Assembly (NCBI GenBank): GCA_902768975.1
Contig: CACXMZ010000003.1
Coordinates: 1 to 54,940 of the forward strand
From: an uncultured Coriobacteriaceae bacterium
Lineage (GTDB): Bacteria; Actinomycetota; Coriobacteriia; Coriobacteriales; Eggerthellaceae
Reading direction: 5' to 3'
DNA: 54,940 bases
Position numbers and translations under genes: made by a program. Shown here one piece after another: positions 24,586 to 32,577 of this stretch (position 1 is its first letter; each line of letters starts with the position of its first letter). The notes below the pieces were generated by a model that worked only from the letters and a program-made list of their open reading frames with translations, searched no databases and had not been told where the DNA came from.

Positions 24586-25670
24586 GGGGTGTCCTTTGCA
24601 ATGGCGCTGCGGTATTCGTTGACAAGTTCTTCGGCAGCTTCAAGGTTGTCGACGCGAATGACACCTTCGCTCAAACGCTTGGCAACGCCGGGCTGAAGTT
24701 TGCTAATTTCGACTTCGGTAACATGGTCGAGGTGGGAAAGCTCCATGCCAAAGACGGTGTCGGGAACCCCCTGGTAAACAGCCACTTTTCCGTCTTGCGC
24801 GGCGAGATAGGCGGTGTTTTGCGTGTAGGTGTACACCCCAAAGGCAATGGCGGCAACCACTACGGCGGTGAGCAGCGCGAGCATTACGGCACCCAAGCGG
24901 CTTTTGCGCACGGTCTTGCGCGTTTCGCGTTCCGTATTGCCTTCAATGTCGAGAACGATAACGGTAATGTTGTCGTGGCCGCCTGCCGCAATGGCTTCGT
25001 TAACGAGCATGCTGGCGGCACGTTGGGGGTCGCGCGTGCGGACCAAGATGTTTTCAATCTGGTCGTCTTCAAGCATGGTTGAAAGCCCGTCCGAACAGAG
25101 GAGCAGACGGTCGCCCGCTTTTACGTTAAGTTCGTAGAGGTCGGGCTGCATGCCTGGGTCGGACCCAAGGGCACGGGTAATAACCGAACGCTTGGGGTGG
25201 ACCTTGGCTTCTTCGGGCGTTATTTCGCCCGCTTCGATCATGTCGGCCATAAGCGAATGGTCGCGCGTGAGTTGCTGCATCTTGCCTCGGTGCAAAAGGT
25301 AGGCGCGACTGTCGCCCACCTGGGCAAGGGAAAGGCGTTCGCCTTCAATGAGGGCAGCAGTGAGCGTGGTACCCATGCCAGCGCGGCCCTTTTTGCGTGC
25401 CGCAGTTATAACGGCATGGTTCGCTTCAATAACGGCATTGGCGAGGTCTTCGGAATTGGCCCCCGATGTGACCATTTCGGCGAGGGTGCGTACGGCAATT
25501 TCGCTCGCTACTTCGCCAGCGGCGTGGCCACCCATGCCGTCGGCAACGGCATACAGAGGCGGGGAAACAACCAGACTGTCTTCGTTGTGTTCGCGGAGGC
25601 AGCCAATGTCGGTGCGGCTTCCAAAGCTTGCTTTGGAGCGGCCGGGATTTGCGCTGGGGCGAGAAGCCAT
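24582..25670 (-). CDS. pstP: PP2C-family Ser/Thr protein phosphatase PstP
   Basis: A 362-residue protein that dephosphorylates PknB and its targets. The PP2C domain (~15-250) holds the metal-binding motifs DIGCLREHNEDS, YAVADGMGGHAAGE, LLLCSDGLSTML and GGHDNITVIVLDI. A basic segment (RKTVRKSRLG) precedes one membrane helix (AVMLALLTAVVVAAIAFGVY), then an extracellular tail of ~75 residues that resembles a BofC/SpoIID-free PASTA-less sensor only vaguely; I do not recognise it. The stop TGA overlaps the downstream ATG. One base separates it from fhaB. Confidence 0.92.
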   Translation of the reverse strand: MASRPSANPGRSKASFGSRTDIGCLREHNEDSLVVSPPLYAVADGMGGHAAGEVASEIAVRTLAEMVTSGANSEDLANAVIEANHAVITAARKKGRAGMGTTLTAALIEGERLSLAQVGDSRAYLLHRGKMQQLTRDHSLMADMIEAGEITPEEAKVHPKRSVITRALGSDPGMQPDLYELNVKAGDRLLLCSDGLSTMLEDDQIENILVRTRDPQRAASMLVNEAIAAGGHDNITVIVLDIEGNTERETRKTVRKSRLGAVMLALLTAVVVAAIAFGVYTYTQNTAYLAAQDGKVAVYQGVPDTVFGMELSHLDHVTEVEISKLQPGVAKRLSEGVIRVDNLEAAEELVNEYRSAIAKDTP

Positions 25671-25671
25671 G

Positions 25672-26085
25672 CTAGTTAAACCTTACTCGCATGGCAACGT
25701 CGCCAACGGTTACGACATCCTTGTCGTGGAGGCCGCAGGGCCCGTCGATACGCTGCTTGTTAACAGTCGTTCCGTTGGTGGAACCGAGGTCTTCAACAAA
25801 AAGGTTTTGGCCCATGAGCGTGAAACGGGCGTGGCGCCCTGAAACATAGCTCGCTCCAATGACGATGTCGGCCCCAGGGTTGCGCCCTACAATAACGGGG
25901 CCATGGACGGCAATTTGCACGCCACGCAGTTCCTTGGGGCCCTGTTCAACCGCGATTGACCAGCCCTTTTCCTTCTTGCGCTGGCCGCGCACCAGGCCAA
26001 TGCCCGTTTTCATAAGCGCGAGCAAGAAAATATAGAGCAGCGCAACAAAAAGCAGGCGGGCTATAAGAAGGGTGACGTCAATCAC
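25672..26085 (-). CDS. fhaB: FHA-domain membrane-anchored protein (FhaB-like)
   Basis: A 137-residue protein with an N-terminal membrane helix (LLFVALLYIFLLALMKTGIG) and a C-terminal forkhead-associated domain (VIVGRNPGADIVIGASYVSG, then RHARF and EDLGSTNGTTVN). FHA domains bind phosphothreonine; in mycobacteria the equivalent protein (FhaB/FipA) is a target of PknA/PknB and links them to division. Gene order with pstP and fhaA is the conserved actinobacterial one. Confidence 0.88.
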   Translation of the reverse strand: MIDVTLLIARLLFVALLYIFLLALMKTGIGLVRGQRKKEKGWSIAVEQGPKELRGVQIAVHGPVIVGRNPGADIVIGASYVSGRHARFTLMGQNLFVEDLGSTNGTTVNKQRIDGPCGLHDKDVVTVGDVAMRVRFN

Positions 26086-26109
26086 GGCAGCGCGTCCTTG
26101 TCTTTAAAC

Positions 26110-27375
26110 CTAGCCTTCAAGGAAGAGCAGGTCGGTTGTGCCAATGGTTACGCGGTCGCCCGTGTTAAGCGTTGTGGAACTAATGCGTTCGCCATTGACC
26201 TTGGTGCCATTGGTCGAACCTAGGTCGGTAAGAACCCACACGCCCTGCAATTCATAGCGCAGTTCAGCGTGGCTGCGGCTGGCATTGATGTCGTCGATGG
26301 TAATGTCGCAGGAATGGCTGCGCCCAATAATTAAGCGGCCACCCGTGAGGCTGTAGTCGCGGTTGCTTACCGTATTTACCAAACGAGCACGCACTGCCGC
26401 TGCATTGGGGGCAGGGGTAGCTGCGCCGCCAGTAAAGACCTGCGTGTTGACTGCAGGGGCGGGCTGGGCAGGAGGGGTTTGCGCGAAGTCGCGTGAGTCG
26501 TGAGCGTAGGGACTGTAGGATTCAACGTCGAGGCCAGAAAGGTCTGCGTAGCTTGAAAAGTCGTCTTCAGGTTCTGCTGGCGTGGCAGCAGGTGGGTTAA
26601 TGAGCTGGGCAGATACGCCGTGCTTTTCGTAGTCTTCAAAGTCTTGGCTGTTGAAGGTGTATTCGCCGTAGTCTATGCTGCGGTCGATTTCTTCTTCAGG
26701 CACATAGGGAAGCGGTTGCTTTTTGGGCAGGATTGCGTCGGACAAGTCGAGCGGGTCAACAATGTCGGCCGAATTCGAACGAGCAAGGCGGTCTGCGTAG
26801 GCACTGTGGCCAAAGGCGCCCGAGTCAACGCGCTGGCCGCTTGAAGGCACGGGAATAGCCTGGGCAGGTGCGGGTTGAGCCATGGGTGCTGCGGGAGCAG
26901 CGGGAGCAACGGGGGCAGGCGCTGGCGCAGCGGCGGGGGCAGCGTCCTTCTTGTTCAGCAGCCCATAGCGCTGCATTTCTTCACGACGCAACTGGGCCAC
27001 AATAGGTGCCGAAACCAATTCGGCTACCACGTCGAATTTTCCGCGCTTGAGCGAGTCGTCCACAATAAAGCGCACGAGGGGCTGGCCGTCCATGGTAAGG
27101 CCTTCTTCAGTGGCACGTGCCGAAAGGAAGGTTTCCGTTTCACCGGCAATGGTGGGGTAGTAACCGAAAAGCTTCTGGTCGTCTTCAGCGTTAACCAGGA
27201 CGGTGTAGAGCGTTGGCGCATACTGCTTGCCCGCGCCAACCATCTTTTCACGGCGCATGGCCTTTTCAGCTTTTTTCGAGATTTGAACTGGGGAAATAGG
27301 TGCATTGAAGATTTTGCCAGCGGCGCCTTCAAGACCGTCTTCCATCTTGTTTTCGAAACGAGAAAAAATGCCCAC
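26110..27375 (-). CDS. fhaA: FhaA-like protein (DUF3662 plus FHA)
   Basis: A 421-residue protein. Residues ~1-115 form the DUF3662 domain (FSRFENKMEDGLEGAAGKIF, KAMRREKMVGAGKQYAPTLY), which in mycobacterial FhaA interacts with the pseudokinase domain of MviN/MurJ. A Pro/Ala-rich linker (~150-330) follows, then an FHA domain (LIIGRSHSCDITIDDINASR, SHAELRYEL, DLGSTNGTKVNGERI). The start is GTG 27375 with AAAGGAGC upstream. First gene of the wall-regulation operon, so its promoter should lie in 27376-27480. Confidence 0.9.
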   Translation of the reverse strand: MGIFSRFENKMEDGLEGAAGKIFNAPISPVQISKKAEKAMRREKMVGAGKQYAPTLYTVLVNAEDDQKLFGYYPTIAGETETFLSARATEEGLTMDGQPLVRFIVDDSLKRGKFDVVAELVSAPIVAQLRREEMQRYGLLNKKDAAPAAAPAPAPVAPAAPAAPMAQPAPAQAIPVPSSGQRVDSGAFGHSAYADRLARSNSADIVDPLDLSDAILPKKQPLPYVPEEEIDRSIDYGEYTFNSQDFEDYEKHGVSAQLINPPAATPAEPEDDFSSYADLSGLDVESYSPYAHDSRDFAQTPPAQPAPAVNTQVFTGGAATPAPNAAAVRARLVNTVSNRDYSLTGGRLIIGRSHSCDITIDDINASRSHAELRYELQGVWVLTDLGSTNGTKVNGERISSTTLNTGDRVTIGTTDLLFLEG

Positions 27376-27484
27376 GAGTAGCTCCTTTAAACTGCGAATA
27401 GGGTACCTATATCTCTGTTAAGAGAATTGTGCCACAAATAGGGCTTTATGTGCGCTTTTTTATGTAATTGCCACGCAAATAGGC

Positions 27485-28651
27485 TTATTTGATCAAACGA
27501 ACGCGAATGACTTCGCCAATGGCGCAAATAGCTTCAATGTAGGCCTTTTCGGCAGGCTGGTCGAGAGCGATAAGCGTGTAGGCGTAGTCGCCGCGGGAAG
27601 CGTTGACCATGTTGGCAATGTTGGCGCCGTTTTCACCCAGGATATTGGTAATCTGGCCCACCATGTTGGGAACATTTTTGTGGAGCACAGCAATGCGCCC
27701 GCCGTCGGCTTCCGCACTGCCCAGGGTTGCTGCGGGGAAGTTCACCGAATTGACGATATTGCCGTTTTCAATGTAGTCCACCAGTTCGTTGACAGCCATG
27801 ACGGCGCAATTGTCTTCCGCCTCTGTGGTGGAAGCGCCCAGGTGGGGGGTGACCATAACGTTTTGCATCTGCATGACGGCCGGAGTGGCGAAGTCAGTGA
27901 TGTAGCAAGCCACCGTGCCCGCTTCAAGTGCCTTGGCCATGGCGGCTTCGTCGACGAGGGTGTCGCGCGAGAAGTTCAAAATGACGGCGCCTGGCTTCAT
28001 TTTTGCGAAAGCCGCTTCGCCAAGCATGCCCTTGGTGGAATCCAGGGCAGGAACATGCACGGTTATGAAGTCGCAGGTCTTGTAGATTTCATCCATAGTG
28101 TCCACGTGGTTGACGCGGGTGTCGATATTCCAGGCGGCGTCGACCGAAACGTAGGGGTCGCATCCGTAGACCTTCATGCCGAGGTCGATGGCAGCGCGGG
28201 CAACGCGGGCACCAATGGCGCCCATGCCAATAACGCCAAGCTTCTTGCCCATGATTTCAGAACCAGAAAAGGCCTTCTTGGCAGCTTCGACCGACGTGGC
28301 AATTTCGGGGTCGCCCGCATTGTCGCGGCACCACTGAATGCCGTCGATTAAGTTGCGGCTTGCCATAATCATTGTGGCTACGACCAGCTCTTTTACGGCG
28401 TTGGCGTTGGCGCCGGGGGTATTGAACACCACGATGCCTTCTTCTGCGCAACGGTCCAGCGGAATATTGTTAACGCCTGCACCCGCGCGCGCAATGGCGA
28501 GGGTTTCAGGACCAAATTCCATGTCGTGCATCTTGGCGCTGCGCACCAGAATGCCCGTGGCTTTCTTGATGTCGTCGGTAAGTTCGTAGCTTGCAGGAAG
28601 CTGGTCGGTACCGTGGCTAGAAATGTTATTGAGGCAATGAATCGTTGGCAT
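27485..28651 (-). CDS. serA: D-3-phosphoglycerate dehydrogenase
   Basis: A 388-residue NAD-dependent enzyme, the first step of serine synthesis from 3-phosphoglycerate. Substrate-binding domain with ARAGAGVNNIP and FNTPGANANAVKE; Rossmann motif GVIGMGAIGARVARAAIDLG; catalytic Arg-Glu-His set including NFSRDTLVDE, and PHLGASTTEAEDN near 280. A C-terminal ACT domain (NMVGQITNILGENGANIANM) should give serine feedback inhibition. Single-gene transcript on the minus strand, divergent from the lipoprotein gene. Confidence 0.93.
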   Translation of the reverse strand: MPTIHCLNNISSHGTDQLPASYELTDDIKKATGILVRSAKMHDMEFGPETLAIARAGAGVNNIPLDRCAEEGIVVFNTPGANANAVKELVVATMIMASRNLIDGIQWCRDNAGDPEIATSVEAAKKAFSGSEIMGKKLGVIGMGAIGARVARAAIDLGMKVYGCDPYVSVDAAWNIDTRVNHVDTMDEIYKTCDFITVHVPALDSTKGMLGEAAFAKMKPGAVILNFSRDTLVDEAAMAKALEAGTVACYITDFATPAVMQMQNVMVTPHLGASTTEAEDNCAVMAVNELVDYIENGNIVNSVNFPAATLGSAEADGGRIAVLHKNVPNMVGQITNILGENGANIANMVNASRGDYAYTLIALDQPAEKAYIEAICAIGEVIRVRLIK

Positions 28652-28729
28652 CTTATGTCCTTTTCGTTGTGCGGAGTATATACAAGGTATTTATCTGGCG
28701 TCCTAGAATAACAGAATAGCGCCTTCGCG

Positions 28730-28738
28730 TGGTAGAAT
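28730..28738 (+). promoter_or_regulatory. Extended -10 promoter of the lipoprotein gene
   Basis: TGG-TAGAAT about 41-50 nt upstream of the start; the same extended motif is seen before lemA, the response regulator and the ABC lipoprotein. Confidence 0.45.
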
Positions 28739-28778
28739 ACAGCGGCAATGCACATTCTGTCCGATAAAAGAAAGGCTA

Positions 28779-29258
28779 ATGGTTCTTATGAAAAAGATAG
28801 CGCTTGTTTTCGCTCTCGCTTTGGCGCTGAGCTTTGGTCTGGCTTCTTGTGGCGGTGCGCCTAAGGAAGACTTCACTCCCAACTTTGCTGGAACCTGGGA
28901 ACTTATTCAGGTTGAAGGTGGCGACAATAGCCTTTCTCAGGACGACTTTGTAATGCTTAAGGACCTCGGCATGTCCTGCACGCTTAACCTTGCTGAAGAC
29001 GGCACCTATACCTTCGACATGTTCGGCGACGTTTCTTCGGACGCTTGGGAAGCCGTTGCGGCCGACACAGCTACGCTGACCATGTCTGGCCAGTCGGTAA
29101 ACGTGACACTTGCAAACGACACGCTGACACTTGAGCAGGGTGGCGACGAAAAGCTTATCTTTGCGAAGGCCGGTGCGCCAGCTGCTGCTGAAAGCAGTGC
29201 TGCTTCAAGCGAAGAAGCCGCTGCCGAAGACGAAGCTGCCGCTTCGAGCGCTGCATAA
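28779..29258 (+). CDS. Small lipoprotein of unknown function
   Basis: A 159-residue lipoprotein. The signal peptide (KKIALVFALALALSFG) ends in the lipobox LASC, so the mature protein begins at that Cys. A compact all-beta domain of ~100 residues follows (FAGTWELIQVEGGDNSLSQD, GTYTFDMFGDVSSDAW, VNVTLANDTLTLEQGGDEKL), resembling lipocalin-like extracytoplasmic domains. The C-terminus is a Ser/Ala/Glu tail. The ATG at 28788 is an alternative start; a GAAAGG site lies 3 nt before the first ATG and 12 nt before the second, so neither spacing is ideal. Function unknown. Confidence 0.75.
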   Translation: MVLMKKIALVFALALALSFGLASCGGAPKEDFTPNFAGTWELIQVEGGDNSLSQDDFVMLKDLGMSCTLNLAEDGTYTFDMFGDVSSDAWEAVAADTATLTMSGQSVNVTLANDTLTLEQGGDEKLIFAKAGAPAAAESSAASSEEAAAEDEAAASSAA

Positions 29259-29293
29259 AGCGTAGGGCCTTGTGCCCTGGCTTGGTTGCTAAC

Positions 29294-29318
29294 GAAAGCC
29301 CCCTTATAGGGGGCTTTC
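29294..29318 (+). terminator. Terminator after the lipoprotein gene
   Basis: GAAAGCCCCCT / AGGGGGCTTTC with a 3-nt loop, followed by TTTGTC. Confidence 0.85.
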
Positions 29319-29323
29319 TTTGT

Positions 29324-29395
29324 CCCTTCACCAACGATTAAAAATAAAAAACACCTTGCGGTGCTTTTTTATTTTTAATGGTGCGGGTGAAGGGA
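29324..29395. repeat. Duplicate of tRNA-Leu 3' end plus its terminator (copy 1)
   Basis: The 72-bp segment CCCTTCACC...GGTGAAGGGA is repeated at 29509-29581 with a single-base length difference. It contains an AT-rich palindrome around CACCTTGCGGTG and the last 17 bases of the tRNA-Leu gene including CCA. The left end (CCCTTCACC) is itself an inverted copy of the tRNA end. Copy 2 is the functional tRNA terminus. Confidence 0.9.
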
Positions 29396-29403
29396 GTTAG
29401 CTC

Positions 29404-29487
29404 GCGTCAAGGCCAAGCCGCTTCGCGGTTGCTTCGCAAGCCTTGACTCTCGCTGTTTCGGGTGTCCGGCAAGCGTACACCCGAAAT
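29404..29487. other. Two hairpins between the tRNA-Leu end duplicates
   Basis: GTCAAGGC (29406-29413) pairs with GCCTTGAC (29440-29447), enclosing AGCCGC/GCGGTT. A second hairpin is TTTCGGGTGT (29456-29465) with ACACCCGAAA (29477-29486). The ~113-bp island between the repeats has no ORF. Confidence 0.6.
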
Positions 29488-29508
29488 GAACCCCCGGGGC
29501 TTCTGCGC

Positions 29509-29581
29509 CCCTTCACCAACGATTAAAAATAAAAAAACACCTTGCGGTGCTTTTTTATTTTTAATGGTGCGGGTGAAGGGA
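29509..29581. repeat. tRNA-Leu 3' end/terminator duplicate (copy 2)
   Basis: Second copy of the 72-73 bp repeat; its right end lies inside the functional tRNA-Leu gene (acceptor and part of the T-stem). The AT-rich palindrome here (29523-29561) acts as the tRNA terminator on the minus strand. Confidence 0.9.
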
Positions 29582-29651
29582 CTTGAACCCCCACGGGCCG
29601 AAGCCCACTAGCACCTGAAGCTAGCGCGTCTGCCAATTCCGCCACACCCGC
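29565..29651 (-). tRNA. tRNA-Leu (CAG)
   Basis: Class II tRNA on the minus strand: acceptor GCGGGTG/CACCCGC, discriminator A, encoded CCA, anticodon arm CTAGC-TTCAGGT-GCTAG (anticodon CAG, codon CUG), long variable arm, T-loop GTTCAAGT. Length 87. Confidence 0.95.
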
Positions 29652-29817
29652 GTGTGTTTCGTTCGCTCGCGCGAACAGGCAAGGAAGAATGTTAGCGCAG
29701 CGGCAAGCGCTTTGCAAGAAATATTCTTTCGAATTAAAACTCCCACATTATTTCTAATTCCTAAGATGTATACTTATGCTGTTGAAGACCCTTAGCCATT
29801 AGAGCGAAGGAGAGGCC

Positions 29818-30375
29818 ATGCCCATAGAACGGAACCCGCGCGATTCGCGCCTGCGCTATACCAAAGAATGTCTGTATGCGTCCTTCTTGGAGCTGCTTCC
29901 CGCAAAGCCCGTTTCGGACATTACCGTTATTGAGATATGCGAGAAGGCAGGCATTTCACGCAAGACCTTCTATAAGTACTACACCGACCAGTTTGCTCTG
30001 CTGCGGGGCATGCAAGAAGATCTTTTCGAAGACTACCAGGAACGTTTAGCGGGTATTCCTGAAGACGTGTTTGCCATTGCCCCTGAGCTTATTCATTTCG
30101 TTGACGAAAACCGCGTACTTATGAAGGCGGTGTTCGCTAACCGCGGGGAAGGCAATTTTGTGGACCGCGCCCTGGACGACTTGTACGAACGTTACGCGCC
30201 CGCTTGGCAAAAGGCCAACCCCAAGCTTTCGGCGGCGCAGGTTGAATCGCTGTTCTACTACGTGGTCTCAGGCCTCTTTGGCCTGGTACGCCATTGGCTC
30301 TTTGACCAACCGAAACGCAGCGCCAACGACGTCATCGCCGACGCCAATTACCTCATGAAGCTTTCCACTCCTTAA
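29818..30375 (+). CDS. TetR/AcrR-family transcriptional regulator
   Basis: A 185-residue regulator. The N-terminal helix-turn-helix (~12-58) is clear: RYTKECLYASFLELLPAKPV, then DITVIEICEKAGISRKTFYK YYTD. The C-terminal ligand/dimerisation domain ends with YYVVSGLFGLVRHWLFDQP, like the TetR_C groups seen beside YhgE or drug-efflux genes. Ligand and targets unknown; nothing beside it is an obvious efflux pump. GGAGAGGCC precedes the ATG. It is transcribed alone and ends at the bidirectional terminator at 30623. Confidence 0.85.
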   Translation: MPIERNPRDSRLRYTKECLYASFLELLPAKPVSDITVIEICEKAGISRKTFYKYYTDQFALLRGMQEDLFEDYQERLAGIPEDVFAIAPELIHFVDENRVLMKAVFANRGEGNFVDRALDDLYERYAPAWQKANPKLSAAQVESLFYYVVSGLFGLVRHWLFDQPKRSANDVIADANYLMKLSTP

Positions 30376-30432
30376 AAAAGTGGGGCACTTCCCGCTTGCT
30401 CATAGTTACATTTGACGATCGGGCAAGGGGTT

Positions 30433-30493
30433 CTGTAGTCATTTTTCGAGCTTCTCGTGTCGTTAAAAAAATGACCGAGAAAAATGACTACAG
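30433..30493. other. Long inverted repeat in the 320-bp gap after the TetR gene
   Basis: CTGTAGTCATTTTTC (30433-30447) is perfectly complementary to GAAAAATGACTACAG (30479-30493), with an internal CTCG/CGAG pair. A second hairpin (GCAATTTTCG / CGAAAATTGC) lies at about 30557-30583. The rest of the gap (30376-30696) holds no credible gene. Confidence 0.6.
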
Positions 30494-30622
30494 AGTTCCC
30501 TTGGTAATGCGTTGTGCGGGGAAAGTGACCGTTAACGATGTCGCGAGATCACATTCCGCAATTTTCGCTGTTGCCGAAAATTGCACTTAACTAAGTGAAC
30601 GAGCGTCAAGCGGAGCGCATGA

Positions 30623-30652
30623 AAGAAAAAGCCCTAAAACGGGCTTTTTCTT
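30623..30652. terminator. Bidirectional terminator
   Basis: AAGAAAAAGCCC (30623-30634), TAAAAC loop, GGGCTTTTTCTT (30641-30652). Serves the TetR gene and the convergent membrane-protein gene. Confidence 0.85.
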
Positions 30653-30696
30653 GAACAGCGGGAGCAGTCGTAAACGGGCACTTTCCCGCTCTATTT

Positions 30697-32349
30697 CTAA
30701 GAAAGGCGCTTGTTTGCGTAGGTGTAGAGTGCGCTAATGCCGAAGCAGACAAGGCCAGCTACCACGAGCGCTACTGCGTGAGCGAGCGCATCGCCGCTGA
30801 GGTCGAAGACCGCAATCTTAAGGATGCAAAGCAGCGTGAGCACGAGGCCGCACAGGCGCAAGGGCTTTTCCCCAAACCAGAACCCTGCAGCAATAGTAAC
30901 GAGGGCGCACACGATGGCAACGGCACTCCATACGTAGGGTGAAACGTATTCGAAGGGAATGCCGCAGAGGTAGTTTGTAACCACGCCCGAAAGGCTCAGG
31001 GCAAAGAGTACAGGAATGGCAGGATTCGGGCGCACGTAGCCTTCCTTGGTGCGGTCGTGGGCACGCAGCCCGGCAAGTGCTACGGCACCAACGGTGAACA
31101 GACCATAGGTAACAACGGTGAATAGGTCGGCGGCCGAAGCCAGTGACGTAAACAGGAAACCGAGCGCCGCCATGGTGAATACGACAATTTCGTTAACGCG
31201 CCATGCAGGTTGGTTGCTGTGCAGGGGCGCCGGAAGGGGGCTGCGGGCGGCAACAATAAGGATGGCAATAAGGAGCACCAACATGGCACCCTGGGCGTAT
31301 TGCCAGGAACTGGAAATGCCCGCGAAGAACAGGGCAGCTTCAGAAACGAAGAAGCTTGCCAGCACCTTCTTGTGCACGTTCGCCAGGTTGGGGTTTTCAG
31401 AAGTTGCAGACTTAACGGCAAGTTTCATGCCGGTAATGCCAAGCGCAACAATATAGAGCCCCGCAAGGATGAAGGCCGCGGCCATCCAGGGCTGAAGGTT
31501 GATATTTATATAGTCGTAGCCTTCGGCCATGCGAACAGCGTCGCCTTCCAGGAAAGAAACGCCAAAAAGACCAGCGAGGGCGCAAAGCGCAATAGCAAGG
31601 GGCCAGGTGCGGGTATAAATAACGAGCGCAATGGTAACCGCCATCCAAATGCCCGAAACCACTAAAGCGGTGGTGTGGTTAAACAAGCCGAAGAAAGCCC
31701 AGCTTGCCCAAATGGCTACAAAGAAGGCTGCCATGCCACTTACAAAAAGGGCATAGGTAAACACGTTGCGGCTCTTCGTTACGAGGAAGGCACCGCCACC
31801 AGTGAGCAGAATAGCAAAGAGGAAGATAAATATTGCTTTGACCATGTCGGGAAGCTGGGGAATGAAGCTTGCGCCGAGCAAGATAAGACCAGAAAGGACG
31901 AGGAGGGCAGCAATAACGCCAACCACCTTGCCGCCGAAAAAGACTTCACTGTCTTGCGAAGGCCCCGGAATGCCTTGGCCAGGGGCAACGGGCATGTTTT
32001 GGCGGATGGGCGCCGGTTGTACGGCGGCCGGCTGCACAGGAGCAGGCTGCGCAGGAACAGGCTGTGCAGGGACCGACTGTACAGGAACTGGCTGCAGGGG
32101 TACTGGCTGTGCGGGAATTGGCTGCGCGGGGGCTGCTTGTGTTCCATAGGCAGGTACACTCGGTGCAGGAACTGCCTGCTGGGGGACCTGGGGAGCCCCC
32201 GGTGCGGGAACTGCCTGCGGCGCTTGCATGGGCGCGCCTTGCGCAGGAGCTGCTGAAGGCTGGTAGGGAGGAACAGCTTGCGCCGGCCATGGCTGAGGCT
32301 GCCCTTGGGCGTTTGCAGGGGGCTGCGGCATTTCGTGGTTCTTATTCAT
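30697..32349 (-). CDS. Polytopic membrane protein with Pro/Gln/Ala-repeat N-terminus
   Basis: A 550-residue protein. Residues ~1-135 are a low-complexity, cytosolic Pro/Ala/Gln/Val segment with repeated QPVP/AQPVPAQPAP units. The rest is ~12 hydrophobic helices with very short loops (VVGVIAALLVLSGLILLGAS, FVAIWASWAFFGLF, LPLAIALCALAGLFG-like). It resembles DUF2157/DUF2339-type integral membrane proteins, but I cannot assign a family with confidence. AGGAGGAAC precedes the ATG. Expression is driven by a strong promoter enclosed by inverted repeats at 32367-32431. No enzyme or transport motif is visible. Confidence 0.6.
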   Translation of the reverse strand: MNKNHEMPQPPANAQGQPQPWPAQAVPPYQPSAAPAQGAPMQAPQAVPAPGAPQVPQQAVPAPSVPAYGTQAAPAQPIPAQPVPLQPVPVQSVPAQPVPAQPAPVQPAAVQPAPIRQNMPVAPGQGIPGPSQDSEVFFGGKVVGVIAALLVLSGLILLGASFIPQLPDMVKAIFIFLFAILLTGGGAFLVTKSRNVFTYALFVSGMAAFFVAIWASWAFFGLFNHTTALVVSGIWMAVTIALVIYTRTWPLAIALCALAGLFGVSFLEGDAVRMAEGYDYININLQPWMAAAFILAGLYIVALGITGMKLAVKSATSENPNLANVHKKVLASFFVSEAALFFAGISSSWQYAQGAMLVLLIAILIVAARSPLPAPLHSNQPAWRVNEIVVFTMAALGFLFTSLASAADLFTVVTYGLFTVGAVALAGLRAHDRTKEGYVRPNPAIPVLFALSLSGVVTNYLCGIPFEYVSPYVWSAVAIVCALVTIAAGFWFGEKPLRLCGLVLTLLCILKIAVFDLSGDALAHAVALVVAGLVCFGISALYTYANKRLS

Positions 32350-32366
32350 TGTTCCTCCTATGTATT

Positions 32367-32431
32367 AAAGGTAACATCTGTCTCTATTATAATGGCTTTA
32401 AAAAGGCTGTCAAGAGACAAATGTAACCTTT
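32367..32431 (-). promoter_or_regulatory. Strong sigma70-type promoter enclosed by 19-bp inverted repeats
   Basis: Minus-strand promoter TTGACA (32413-32408), 16-nt spacer, TATAAT (32391-32386), consensus in both boxes. Inverted repeats flank it: AAAGGTAACATCTGTCTCT (32367-32385) and AGAGACAAATGTAACCTTT (32413-32431), 17 of 19 positions complementary. The arms could be operators for a dimeric or looping regulator, or ends of a tiny invertible promoter. Confidence 0.7.
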
Positions 32432-32472
32432 TTTAAATTTCTTATACTTTAGTCCGCTGTAGTAAAACTTAG

Positions 32473-32478
32473 GTATAA
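32473..32478 (+). promoter_or_regulatory. Possible -10 of the TAXI/TRAP operon
   Basis: TATAAT about 100 nt upstream of the lipoprotein start; no good -35 at 16-18 nt. Confidence 0.3.
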
Positions 32479-32577
32479 TACTGAAACCTTATTTTAGCAG
32501 TGCACTATGCACGTGCTTCATAACAAATCGGGTACGTGCCAATTAATCCAAAGTGATTATTGGGAAGGGAGACATTT

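Noticed and set aside
29324-29581. CRISPR-like array from the two 72-bp repeats
   Set aside because: Only two copies, the repeat includes a tRNA end, and there are no cas genes.
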